DNA from: Moniliophthora roreri
Lineage: Eukaryota > Basidiomycota > Agaricomycetes > Agaricales > Marasmiaceae
Assembly (NCBI GenBank): GCA_001466705.2
Contig: LATX02000184.1
Location: forward strand, 1 to 64,000
DNA: 64,000 nucleotides
Reading direction: 5' to 3'
The position numbers and the translations under genes are program-made. Below, in pieces: positions 45,942 to 56,824 of the stretch; position 1 is the stretch's first letter, and every line of letters begins with the position of its first letter. The notes below the pieces were generated by a model. The model saw only the letters and a program-made list of their open reading frames with translations, searched no databases and was not told the DNA's origin.

Positions 45942-46774
45942 CACTTGCTGCTCCCGTGGCGGCGTAGTGACCACTATACATGCGTTGGTATGTACTTAGT
46001 CCTAGATAGGACTAGAATTTATCACCATTCCTTCGAAACACTGATGGGAACGCAAGGCTTTTTGAAGGATTGTTCGGGCCATAAGCTGTGGAAACATGTT
46101 CCGGGACGAAGAACCGGTTCCCAGAGCTCCTTATCGCAACCGTCAATCTACCCTGATCATGACGCGATATCAAGTACGGGCGGGATATGTATCACACAGC
46201 TTTAAACCACTATCTGCCCTCGCAACCACTAAACTATGATATGAAGGTGATCAGTATGCGCTGGAATCTCCCATAATGAATTGGACTAACTATTGTTACT
46301 CATGGACTTTGAGGTTTGTAAATGGTGGCTCATCGAAGCTCTCACACGGCGTCAACAGGCTAAACCAGGAGCTTGCTCCATATGAAACGGTGCTTCAGTG
46401 TCTTTGTGTCCAAATCAACACAGCTTGGACACAGGTGGTGATCATTGATGCGTTCGTCGTTGCTGTGACGCCGGCTTAAGTGCGATAGCCGCTCCCTCGA
46501 GCCCACTCGCACCCATCCAGCTTCAAGTTCTCTGCTTCAAGAATAGACTATGTTTGTTTCGGTATCATTCAAAGAGCGGGACATGCTTCATTTGTGCCAG
46601 TGAAACGGAACGAAATGCAAGGAATCAGTCACTAGCTGATGAGCTTGAGCTCGAGAAGCGCTCGAGGGCCGTTAAAGGGAGGCGCTCTCAGTGCAGCTTC
46701 CTTCAGCCTGGTGCCCTTTCGCATTTTCCACTAATCTCTTTTCTCTTCCTCTCCTGACCTTCTTTTGGTTAATT
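45942..46774. other. Intergenic, no supported gene
   Basis: Short frames only. The last 60 bp are pyrimidine-rich (CTTCAGCC...CTCTTTTCTCTTCC), typical of a fungal 5' leader next to the following gene. Confidence 0.3.
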
Positions 46775-47962
46775 ATGATGAGATCGAGTCTCTTCATTCT
46801 CCTCACCGTTCTTCCCGCCTTGATGGTGGCTGCGTTTCCTCTAGAATTGGACAAACGAGCTGCCAAAAACAAATGCGCCGATAATGGTTTACCGCCTTGT
46901 GCCTGCAATAACGGGCTTGGTTTACGTCGGTCCAGTCTCACATGTCCAGCAAAAGCATTCGGCTTCAAGGACAAAGCCAGCGTTTCTGATGGGACGCTGA
47001 AGGAATTCAGCGTGCGTGCACATTTGCATTCTCCAGTCATTCTCCTCTCACCCATATCTCTAGTCCAAGGCCGGCTTTGATACTCAGTGCGGTAAGTTCA
47101 GCGCGACACACCCGAGATACTGCGTAAACTTACCGACTCGCGTCCCACATCAGATCACATCGTCGAACTTCAATACATCGCTAGCAAAATGGATAAGGAA
47201 ATCTGCGACGTGTTCTTGGCCAATAATGCAAAATTCAAACAGTTTTTTAATTTCATAAACGACACACCTAGGCTGGTCAATGTAGAAGGAGCAGTAAACA
47301 ATGCCAAGGGCGTATTATTTTCAACCACTGCCAGTGGCAGGCCGAAGAAATTCAAGAAAACTACCAAGAAAGCTGCTGTATGTTTCCGAGTCTGATCTGT
47401 ATATCAATGTAGTATTCGCTGATCAAAATTCCATTTCAGAACGGCCTAGCGAGCTATTTACAACTCGTCAAGAACGATGCCAAAGATATAGCAAACGATA
47501 TCGATGCGGAGATGAATCGTCTCGTTTCGGGTACCAGTAGTTCCGGGTTCAGCAACTTTGAGAGTGACTATACAGCCAAGCTCAGCAGCATCATAACAGA
47601 GTGGGTGGTTTCCTTACTACATATTATTCCAAAGACTCATAAGAACTGTCCTCAGTGCAAAGCAGCAGGCGTTGACGCTCTCAAATGCACCAGTCACCTT
47701 TGCTCCACCGTCAAGCAGCTCCGCGACTACTTCTGCACCAAGTGTGCCAACAAGTAGCTCAGTGCCTTCCAGCAAAAAGAGACCAGCACCTGGAAGTCCT
47801 CCTGCACCACCCCCGCCTGCGAAGAAACCCAAGACAAACGCACCTGCACCACCCCCACCCGCGAAGAAACCCAAGGTGGCGCCGCCTAAACCTCCCGCGC
47901 CGAAGAAAAAGCCAGCGACAAAGACGACCACTAAGAAGGCAGTTCCAAAGAAGAAGACATGA
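46775..47962 (+). CDS. Secreted protein with Kex2 site and proline/lysine-rich tail
   Basis: Proposed exons are 46775-47011, 47064-47091, 47154-47377, 47440-47600 and 47656-47962 (318 codons). A signal peptide (about residues 1-20) is followed by LELDKR at 23-28, a Kex2-type cleavage site. The mature part begins AAKNKCADNGLPPCACNN and has CDHIVELQYIASK across an exon join. That His-containing phrase recalls the D-H-I core of HNH/His-Me nucleases, but no other motif confirms it. The last about 90 residues are low-complexity, with repeated PPPPAKKPK and KKK runs that would bind acidic polymers or cell-wall glycans. No known family. Start chosen at the first of two ATGs. Function unknown. Confidence 0.65.
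47816..47956 (+). repeat. Coding repeats PAPPPPAKKPK
   Basis: Two near-identical units (CCTGCACCACCCCCGCCTGC and the like) encode PAPPPPAKKPK and grade into KPPAPKKKPAT. The minus strand is accidentally open through this stretch and should not be called a gene. Confidence 0.8.
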
Positions 47963-48060
47963 TATTTGTATCGGAGTGCGACTGGATTGCATAGATTCTG
48001 TAGAACAGACATCCTACTATAGAGTATGCAAACAGACATTAAAGTCGCCAGTTCAACCCA

Positions 48061-49962
48061 CTACAACCGTTCGCTTACAGTAGCGCTCAACACGTCTCCT
48101 TTATAGAGGGGTACAAAGAAGTCCTTGTACTGCACCTCCGACCTAGCAGCAGTGTCAATAGGTCACTCGAGAAGGTGAAAGAGAGACGATGTACCGTAAA
48201 TCACTATCGCCGTGGAAGTCCAGCTTTCGGAAGATGTTCCCCAAAATTAAGTAGAGCTCACACCACGCAAGGCTGAGAGCGAGGTCTTTGAGTACGATGG
48301 GTAAAATCGATGAACGGAAAGACGTACTTGATACCAAGACAAGACCGAGGTCCCTTCCCGAATGAAACCAGGTATCGATCTAATGAGTGGTCCTTGTCTT
48401 CAAGCCATCGTTCAGGATTGAAGCGGGCTGGATCGGGGAAGATCTCTGGATTCATATGGACGAAAGGGTTTGCAATTGAGACGATCGTCTATAGAAGCAT
48501 TGGTTAGTCAAGATGTATGAGAATCTGAAATATGACACACGTACTCCGGGAGGAACTGGGTGCCCTGCGATAACAGCACCTCCCTCGGGAGCCACCCTGT
48601 TCATCGGGCTGACAACGCCAAACGACAAGCGAAGACTTTCTTTGATAACAGCGGTCTAAACACAGTTCAGCTCGACAGTCGTTCGCACAGATATGGCGTG
48701 CTCACCAAGTACGGTAATTTCTCCAATCGTTCCAACGGTAAATGGTTCCCTTGATCCGGCCACGCCGTCTCTAGCTCCTGTACAAGCTTGGCTCTGACCG
48801 CATTGTCCCGCACAAGACAGCGAGCACCAATCGTACAAGCGTTTCCAACAGTATCGCTACCAGCAACCTGCAGACTCGTTCCCTCTGTAATCAACCATTC
48901 TCTCGACACTCTGTTTGGGCGCCTTAGTTTGCCTTCGATTCGGGCGTTACTGAGAAGAGTGTAAAAGACATTGAGATTTGATTCTGAATCGGGATCGTAT
49001 TTCTGAGAATCTCGCATGGCGTATCGACCTGCTTCTCGATCTCCGCTTGTATCTCCAATCTCGCACTGGATGTAGGTAAGATACGCATAATCAACCAGGT
49101 AAGAAGTCGGATGGCAATGTTTTTCAGCAATGTCAGATGCTTGAAAACCCACGTAGCTGCAATGGAATCGTCGACGCCAAGAATCGCGGGATGATGGAAG
49201 GTAGGAAATGAGGTCGTGTCTGGATTCGTTCGAAGGGTGTAAAGAAAGATCACGTCGAGAGTGACACAGCGAAATGCGTGATTCATACTAGCCGGGATCG
49301 TCTTGTGGTTTTTCAACAGTTGCGAGATGAGTTTGTCGATCTACGTCGTTGACCATGATAAGTCTTGAAAAGGTGTGGTTGAGGTCCGAAAATGAGATAC
49401 TTACACGTTCCTGAATGACATTTTCGAGTTTAAGAACAGATTTTCTTGAGAAATAGGATGAGAACAGTGATTTAATCTCGGAGTGGTCTTTCGCATTGAC
49501 AACTGAGAAGACGCCGGGAGGAAGACCAATCTCAAACGCTCTACGGTAAAGGTCGGGATCTTTGGGCATTTTGTAAGGAGAGTTGTAAATGTCGGCATAA
49601 GCAGCGGGTTCGGTGAAGTGCAGCTAGACAAAATGTCGGAATTAGTACGGCTGCGAGACTCCAAATATGATGGTCGTACCTCGTTGCGGCCAACTCTGAC
49701 GACAGGGCCTGAAAGTGGGAGTAATGTGAGCAGCAACCGAGTACGCAGAGTTGATGAATGTGAACTGACCGTATCGTTCGTGGAGATTGTGAAGATGAGC
49801 TACCCAGCCCCCGCCGACTACAATGTCATAGTAAGCTCGATACAGCCATGTCCACCTGGCCAAGAGTGGCCCCGGATAGCTCTTCAGAGGATCCGGGCGG
49901 ACGAGCCTGACGAAGAGAGTAGCAGCGATAGCCAACGCAATGGCGATGAAAGCTTGATTCAT
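48061..49962 (-). pseudogene. Cytochrome P450, paralogue 3, one-base frameshift in exon 4
   Basis: Exons on minus: 49962-49770, 49708-49680, 49623-49405, 49340-48706, 48655-48545, 48488-48328, 48272-48195 and 48142-48061. The anchor (AFIAIALAIAATLFVRL), VAGSDTVGNACTIG, IKESLRL, PERW and FGKGPRSCLGI are all present. Exon 4 has 635 nt, one less than a multiple of three. Near 49018-49022 the order GATACGCCATGCG lacks a base relative to siblings (QVDxALRDS), so the frame changes before RDSQKYDP. Splice sites are intact. The closest relative is paralogue 4 (shared promoter block and exon text). Either a young pseudogene or an assembly error; restored length would be about 502 residues. Confidence 0.85.
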
Positions 49963-50000
49963 CGCTTCAATGAAGATGAAGTAGGAGACGTCGACAAAGG

Positions 50001-50010
50001 TATATATATT
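50001..50010 (-). promoter_or_regulatory. TATA box of P450-3
   Basis: TATATATA about 40 bp upstream of the start codon. The leader between box and ATG (GACGTCTC...CATCTTCAT) is shared with P450-4, so these two promoters derive from one ancestor. Confidence 0.55.
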
Positions 50011-51222
50011 TTCCAAGTTCGCGGTGCCGCCTCCTAAGTACCGAGTCCGAGTCACGGATCTATGGCAAAGCAACCGGTTCTGGCGAATTACGAGAAGCGC
50101 CAGCGACACCACTGAATAACAGGCGCAAGAAATAAGCGGCAAAGAGGGGCCTGAGAGCGAATCAGGATGAGAAATGACAACATGTAAGTACGAGTATGGG
50201 AAGATCTCACCAACCACCGACGGAACAACTTGGTCTGCAACTCGAGTACCAAACGATGCACTTGCACTGTCGTCAAATAAGTCATTGAGCACGTCAGGAG
50301 AATGGGGTCATAGAGGTTTGTAGATCATGAGCAGGTGGGGTCGAAGCATCCCGATGAATTGAAGAACTAAGACCGCCATTTTCGGCGTTGGATTCACGGC
50401 ATATCTGAGAAATGTCATCCTTAGGAGAAAGTTAAAACTTGAATCCAACATTGAGTTTCGACCCTGATATAGCCAGAACGGTCAGTCAAACAAGGGGCAG
50501 TACACGAGTCAGAGATAACACCTGCATAATTCACTAAATAGTAGATCGCCAAGATTCGGAGTTAATGTGTAAGCCCACGCCGAAGATGGCCGATATTCCC
50601 CGCCCTGTGGGCCCTATGAGAAAAGTTTATAACCATTCTGAACACGCACGTAGGACAAAGAGAACTTGGCCCACCATTCTGTACTTCATCCCCGGTTTCC
50701 TCCGCACCTCTCGCTCTGGTATCGTTTCTGAACAAAGTAGAATCTTTTGTTCTGCAATGAAATGGTCACTCAGCGTTCCGAACGCTTAAAAGAACTAACG
50801 AGACGCACCGTGAAAAAAAGACGAAGATTCCTCAAAAAGCCTCATGATCCTGGGGACCCCAAATTCAAGGTAATCCCACTCGGGCAAAGACCATCAAGCT
50901 GCTTCAAAATGGTTGTCGACCGCGAACGGAGCGCAATTCTAGCCGGTACTCGAAGAGTTGATGTTTATTGTACGAATCCTGGGCCGAGAGCGTCGAATGA
51001 TATGTGGTGCCGGATGTTCGTCAAATGTGGACCCAAAAGGATCTCTCAAAGTCTTTGCAGCTGAAGGTCAACATGTGAAGCTGAAATCACTAGTGATTCG
51101 ACGGGATCCGGAAAATATTGGTGGTTGAACCGCTTTAGCTCTGGCACGTGATGGCTGGTTCTCTAAAATCGGCGTTTCGCCTGCCCTCACCCCCTGTGGA
51201 GAAGGACGTCCTACGTATACCC
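50011..51222. other. Intergenic, no supported gene
   Basis: No recognised coding sequence. Frames at 50565-50789 and 50747-51064 show no domain. Confidence 0.3.
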
Positions 51223-52030
51223 ATGGTGAGCTGGAAGTCTCTACTGGCTGCGATTGGCCTTATTCCAAACACCTATGCTGCGGTCATCGTTCCTGGAGCT
51301 ACCTGAACTGATACGAGCGGGAACGTTATACATGCCCATGGGAGAAATTTTCTGAAGGTATGTGGTGCTCTTGACTGGCCTTCTTAAGCCTGAGTGTCTT
51401 TTGTAAGGCTGGATCTGCTTTGTACTGGTATGGAGAAGACAAGGCCCATAACTATGGCTTATTCCCGGTTCCGAGCTATCTTACGCAGTACGGAGTTTGT
51501 CATGCTAATGTTATACTAGAACAGGTGTTAATGAATCAGCGCTGTTCTGTTTTCGACTAGGACAAGACTAGGACCTCATTTGCATCAAGGTACATCATAC
51601 CTTCTCTACGCGTCAGACAACAACCAGAACTTCAAGATATCACGATTGGAAGATTGGCTATTACAACGCCACCCAACAAAGGTCAACGTGAGTTCAAGTG
51701 CGCTAAATATTCATTTTCAGTCGCCGGTCTCAACTTATTCTCTACCCAGGTTCCAAATTAGAGTCACCCGGCGTCATCGAATGTAACGATGTAAGTTCCC
51801 CCATTAGAACAATTTCGTTGATTCCATAAAATTGAGGGTACAGCATTTCGTCTCCTACACCGCCTATACTAATTTTGTGTCAGGTAATGGAAGCTCCCTT
51901 ACGATTAATAACGTACAAGGAACTGGCAATGGCGCGGCTCTTAGCACACTGTACTCTCCGTACCAGTCAAACTTAACTTGCATTGTGGTGCTCATTCCAT
52001 TACATTCTCGTCGGAATCTAGTATGTCAGT
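51223..52030 (+). pseudogene. GH43 exo-beta-1,3-galactanase-like gene, dead
   Basis: Members cleave galactose from beta-1,3-galactan side chains of plant arabinogalactan proteins. From the ATG at 51223 a signal-like MVSWKSLLAAIGLIPNTYAA leads into VIVPGAT, then a TGA (51304-51306) where the family has Trp. After it come TDTSGNVIHAHG and the spliced ALYWYGEDKAHNYGLF, matching the family's start (VIVPGATW-TD-x-G...YYWFGEDK). Further on, YLLYASDNNQNFKISRLED is the blade motif, and GSKLESPGVIECND follows in another frame. The end (GNGSSLTINNVQGTGNG) may be a carbohydrate-binding module. Multiple stops and frame slips show decay. Confidence 0.6.
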
Positions 52031-52527
52031 AAATCACCCTGCTCATTGGACATCTCATAGATTATGCAGCAAATGAAATTATCGTTTAAACTGCGACTTG
52101 AGGATTGAATGGTATCACTGATGGAGTATTTAGACCTCGGCTATGTAGTGTCGCTTATATTATGGAAATGCTTTTTTTTATTATTTCTTTTAGTGTTAGG
52201 GAGAGACGTTGGGACAAGATTTTCCGAAGACGCTGCAATACTCGTCTGGCTGCATCTCTTCCAGACTGGCCATCAGAAAAGTGCGAATGAAAAATCTGCA
52301 GAGCTGGAATTGTGGGCTATCGCGTTCATACGTTCGAGTGATGAGAGGTGATATTTCTGGCTACTACTGTGAAACTAGCGGTTAAGTTACAGCAATGGAT
52401 CGTAGCGGTCATCTGGATTATCTATCTCAGCCATGGACCGACTCCCACTTTCGCCATTCCAGTTCGGTACCACATATATCGGACTCTAGGTCCTGCTGTA
52501 CGCCCATCTAACGCTAAGCTATAGCCT
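52031..52527. other. Spacer between GH43 relic and P450-4
   Basis: No feature recognised. Frames at 52105-52351 are AT-rich with no domain. Confidence 0.3.
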
Positions 52528-54439
52528 CTACAACCGCTCGCGGACAGTCGCGCTCAAAGCGTCTCTCTTATAGAGCGGTACAAACTGGTCCCTAAATTGT
52601 ACTTCCGACCTAGTAGCAATAGGAACACACAATCAGTGACCGTTCAAAACTCGCAGATGGAAGGCAAGACGTACCATAGATCACTGTCACTTTGAAAGTC
52701 AAGCCTTCGGAAGACATTCCCCAAAATCATGTACAGTTCGCTCCACGCGAGGCTGAAAGCGAGAATTATGAGCACGGCAGGTAAAGATGGCATACGAACG
52801 ACGTACTTGATCCCAAGGCAAGCCCGAGGGCCTTTCCCAAATGAAACTAGATAACGATCCAATGTATGGTCCTTGTCTTCAAGCCACCGTTCAGGGTAGA
52901 AGCGTGCTGGATCTGGGAAGATATCCGGGTTCATATGAACGAAGGGGTTTGCAATCGAAACGATTGTCTGGGGGAACTTTGTCAGTTGAATGCATGAGAT
53001 GGACGAACGAATACGCGTACTCCTGGCGGAACTGCGTGACCAGCGATGACAGCGCCTGCGTCGGGGACCACCCTGTTCATTGGGCTGACCACGCCAAATG
53101 ACAAGCGAAGGCTTTCTTTGATGACAGCGGTCTGGTACCGATCGGTTCAATGACTGCTTCCATGAGTACGTCATAGCACCCACCAAGTATGGCAACTTCT
53201 CCAAACGCTCCAAAGGCAGTGGGTTTCCTTTATCGGGCCACGCTGTCTCCAGCTCCTGCATAAGCTTGCCACGTACCGCATCATCTCGTACTAGACAACG
53301 TGTTCCAATAGTACATGCATTCCCAACAGTATCACTCCCGGCAATGCGAAGGGTAAACCCCTCTGCAATCAACCATTCCTTCGTCACCCTATTCGATTGC
53401 TTCAGTTTGCCTTCGATACGGGCGTTAGTGAGGAGGGTGTAAAACACATTGAGGTCAGGATCCGAGTCTGGGTCGTATTTGTGCGAATCCCGAAGGGCAA
53501 TATCGACCTGCTGCTCGATCTCCGCTAGCACCTCCAATGCCGATTCGGATGCCGGTGAGATGCGCACGGCTAACCATTTCGGTAACCTGGTGGCAATTTC
53601 TTTAAGGGTAGGAAAATGTTTGAAGATCCAGTTCGATGCAACAACGCCGTCGACGTCAAGGATGGCAGGGTGGTGGAAGGAAGGAAACGAGGTTGTGTCC
53701 GGATTTAATCGAAGAGTGTAGAGAGTGATAATGTCAAGAGTGACAGAGCGAAATGCGTGATTCATATTGGCCGGGCTCGTCTTGTGGTTCTTCAATAGCT
53801 GCGAGATGAGTTTGTCGACCTATATAAGCGGTGAGCACTGATAAGGCGTGCATGAAGTCAAGAAGGGATACTTACACGTTCTTGAACGACACTTTCAAGT
53901 CTGAGAATATATTTTCTTGAGAAGTACGAGGAGAACAGCGACTTCATTTCGGAGTGGTCTTTCGAATTGACAACAGAAAAGACGGCGGGAGGGAGACCAA
54001 TATCAAACGCGTTATGGTAGAGGTCGGGATCTTTAGGCATCTTGGAAGGAGAGTTGTAGATGTCAGCATAGGCAGCGGGCTCAGTGAAGTGCAGCTAGAT
54101 AGAAAGTGGTGTCAAAGTCAATGCGTTTGGGAGACGAATTTGGCAATGGTACCTCGTTGCGGCCAACTCTGACGACAGGCCCTGAAAAAGCGTTTTGTGA
54201 GCAAGTGTGTGCGTAGCATTGATTACGAGAACTTTCAGCTGACCGTATTGTTCATGGAGGTTATGAAGATGAGCTAGCCAGCCTCCGCCGACTACAATGT
54301 CATAATAGGCCCGGTACAGCCATGTCCACTTGGCCAATAGTGGGCCTGGATAGCGGTTTAGAGGGTCCGGACGAAGAAGCCTCACAATGAGAAGTGCGAC
54401 GACAGCAAGCAAAATGGCGATGAAAGCTTGAGAATCCAT
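52528..54439 (-). CDS. Cytochrome P450 monooxygenase, paralogue 4 (intact)
   Basis: Exons on minus: 54439-54244, 54181-54153, 54094-53876, 53819-53184, 53131-53021, 52967-52807, 52752-52675 and 52609-52528 (503 codons). An N-terminal anchor (FIAILLAVVALLIVRLL) precedes the hinge RYPGPLLAKWTW. The I-helix is IAGSDTVGNACTIG, with IKESLRLS for ExxR, FYPERWLE, and the haem loop FGKGPRACLGI continuing into NLAWSELY after the splice. No stop or frame slip was found. The long open frame across introns 4 and 5 is accidental. It shares a leader and TATA with P450-3. Electron donor would be the ER reductase; substrate unknown. Confidence 0.92.
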
Positions 54440-54482
54440 AGCTTTCGATGAAGATGGCGTAGAAGAGACGCCAACCAAGGCA

Positions 54483-54491
54483 TATATATAT
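54483..54491 (-). promoter_or_regulatory. TATA box of P450-4
   Basis: TATATATAT about 44 bp upstream of the start codon, same distance and context as in P450-3. Confidence 0.55.
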
Positions 54492-54770
54492 CGAAACTAT
54501 AGAGGCAGTATGACAATCACAGAATCCCGTAAACGCCGGATTGTCGGAGTCCTAGCAGTGACATTATGGGGCCAACCAGTCCGACACCGTGCGAGGGAGA
54601 TGCAAGGACAAACGCCTCCAGATCAATTGCAAGCGGTAAATCGGAGTCTGAGAACGAATCAAAATCATAATTGATAATCTCTTACGAGTACAAGATCTTA
54701 CCAATAGAACTTTGTCATGGAAGATGTACTCTGTGTAGAGTCCACGATGACAGCGCTTGTAGAGCGTCCC

Positions 54771-55025
54771 AGTGAGTCAGCGCAAACACTCCATGAACGT
54801 GAAGTCCGAAAGTCTTTCATGGCCAAGTCATTCGAATGAATTGAATTGCGGCATAACTACACCGAAATCAGACCAAAGTTCGATGATGCGTGAGGTACAG
54901 CGACCTACCCAGTGAGTCAGCGTAAACACTCCATGAACGTGAGGTCCGAAAGTCTTGCATGGCCAGGACATTCGAATGAATTGAAGTGCGGCATGACTAC
55001 ACCGAGATCAGACCAAAGTTCGATT
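54771..55025. repeat. Tandem direct repeat, 140-bp period
   Basis: AGTGAGTCAGCGYAAACACT starts at 54771 and again at 54911. About 115 bp of each unit matches closely (through ATCAGACCAAAGTTCGAT). It lies upstream of P450-4 in a region without genes. Confidence 0.85.
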
Positions 55026-55684
55026 TTGTATAAGGCGCAGCAACGATACCAAGCTCATGAACTGCAACCCCAATCCGACATGCAGCACCATCCCTACCAC
55101 CCTGCATTAACTCCGCACGTTCAATGACACAATTCGCTTGGATATCGAGCAATTAGGGTATTATGTAGTGAAATTGTTTCCCTCTAAAATGAAATGATGG
55201 ATCAGCACATTGAATGCTGAAAGGAACAAAAGAGACGGACCAATGCTAACGAAGAGATGACGGTATACCTTTGCGAGCTGTAACGACTTGATCCAGACGC
55301 GTCGTCAAGCCAAGTCAAGCTATTAAATCCAGTCACCTGTTGTACCTATCCATCGAATTGCGAACGCCGATAGCCAACACGGGAGTTCGTCGGTCGTGAA
55401 CGCGCAAAGTCAGGAGATATCGATTTCGGCGTAAGTTGATGGCCCTAAAGGTTTTCTTGTGCACGATAGATGTAGAACCTCAGTGAAAGGCGTAGCTTTG
55501 CGAAGTCTGAATGTAAAGAAACTCGTTATATCAGTTGAAAAAAGTACAAAGGGGCCTGATACGCACTGTGAATTTTTCAACTCTCGATCCTGCTCTTCTA
55601 GCTCCAGATCGTCTTGTTCGTTTTTGCTTCGGCAACCCTTCTCATAGGACTCTTCTTGGTGATCCAGACCAATTGAAAGGGCTA

Positions 55685-55816
55685 CAAGAACTGTCTGAGG
55701 TGTCACCTTGCTTGTCGAGGTCCTTCGTTTGTGGAAGTTCATTCCGTCGGAACTCTTTTTGCACACAAAGCCAAATAAACGTTCCGTCGGAACTACAAGG
55801 TCGTCGGTGACAATGC
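55685..55816 (-). repeat. Dispersed repeat, inverted partner of the one at 11.4 kb
   Basis: Carries TTCCGTCGGAAC at both ends of a segment with AAAGCCAAATAAA, flanked by ACAAGGTCGTCGGTGACA. This is the reverse complement of the block order at 11362-11490. Confidence 0.7.
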
Positions 55817-56824
55817 CCATCACGGCTTCGCATCGCAGTTCTTCTCATACTTGACTCTTTCTTCCAGGATAAGCTTTGTAGCATGTTTAGTCTGACACAT
55901 GCCAAGATCTATGCTATGCATCATTCCAGTCATAGTATCTTGCCCAACTCTTGCCTTCACCTTTGCTAGGGTACGGGGAATAATGTGATATTTACTCACA
56001 TGTGTGAATAAGTTGTGAAAGGCTAGACCCCATGTGAACAATTCAATCGTGAAGAGAGTGGTACAGGACGAAGTTCAAGTAGGCTGCTCAGTGCTTTCGA
56101 AGCAACCAGATCATTTCATCACCGTATCCTAACCTTCGTGGCCTTACGAATGAATACTGTTGACATTGCAATTGACTTGGGAGCCCAAGGTATGCTAAAA
56201 CTACCTCAAGTCACACCAATTGGAAGAGTGGACACAAGGCTAACTTACTGCCATGTCCATTTTTTTCGTATCTACCGAAAGTTTTCATACCTACGTACTC
56301 ATACAGCCTGAGATTCATACATACTCGAGTCTGCCGCTAACTCGACAAGCGAGGTTAGGCGCCGCTGCAGGCGGCACTTGCCGAGTACAAGTCTACAAGA
56401 CGGAAGGAATGTCGGTTCCAACGTCAGTACGCGCGTCAGTTCTGGACCGGGGTGTTATGTAGCCGGCAATGCTGACTTTGACCAATGACCACCAACTCGT
56501 CCATGCAGCGCAATCAGGATATCAAATCAGTGTAGTCGAGTGAAGGATTCAGGACGACGCGCTCGTCAAATGCTCGTACAGTTGCAGCCGCCGCCACTGA
56601 ATTTGAATGAAACTCATCTACTACCAAAGTGCGCTCTGGCTCATCTGAGTCGCTATACCGCGACGGGCTCGCCGCTCACCCAAGCGCGTATAACAGTCAA
56701 CAAGTATACAGTATTTGGGATGAAGAGTTGCAGTGCTCGTTTCCTTTAATGGTTACACAAGGCTATTTATCTTAGCAGTCTGGTTACTATTGAAAAGTGA
56801 AGGGGACCATTTCGTGTTAAGCCA

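Larger units (their letters stand above)
54492..56824. other. Intergenic with a tandem repeat and a dispersed repeat
   Basis: No supported gene. A minus frame of 137 codons (55410-55823) has no known domain and overlaps the dispersed repeat. Confidence 0.35.

Noticed and set aside
47617..48039. Minus-strand Gly/Phe-rich 140-codon frame
   Set aside because: Exact antisense of the proline/lysine repeat tail; a known artefact of such codon repeats.
52644..53795. Single 383-codon P450 exon
   Set aside because: It reads through introns 4, 5 and 6 by chance. Comparison with the paralogues and splice consensus gives separate exons.
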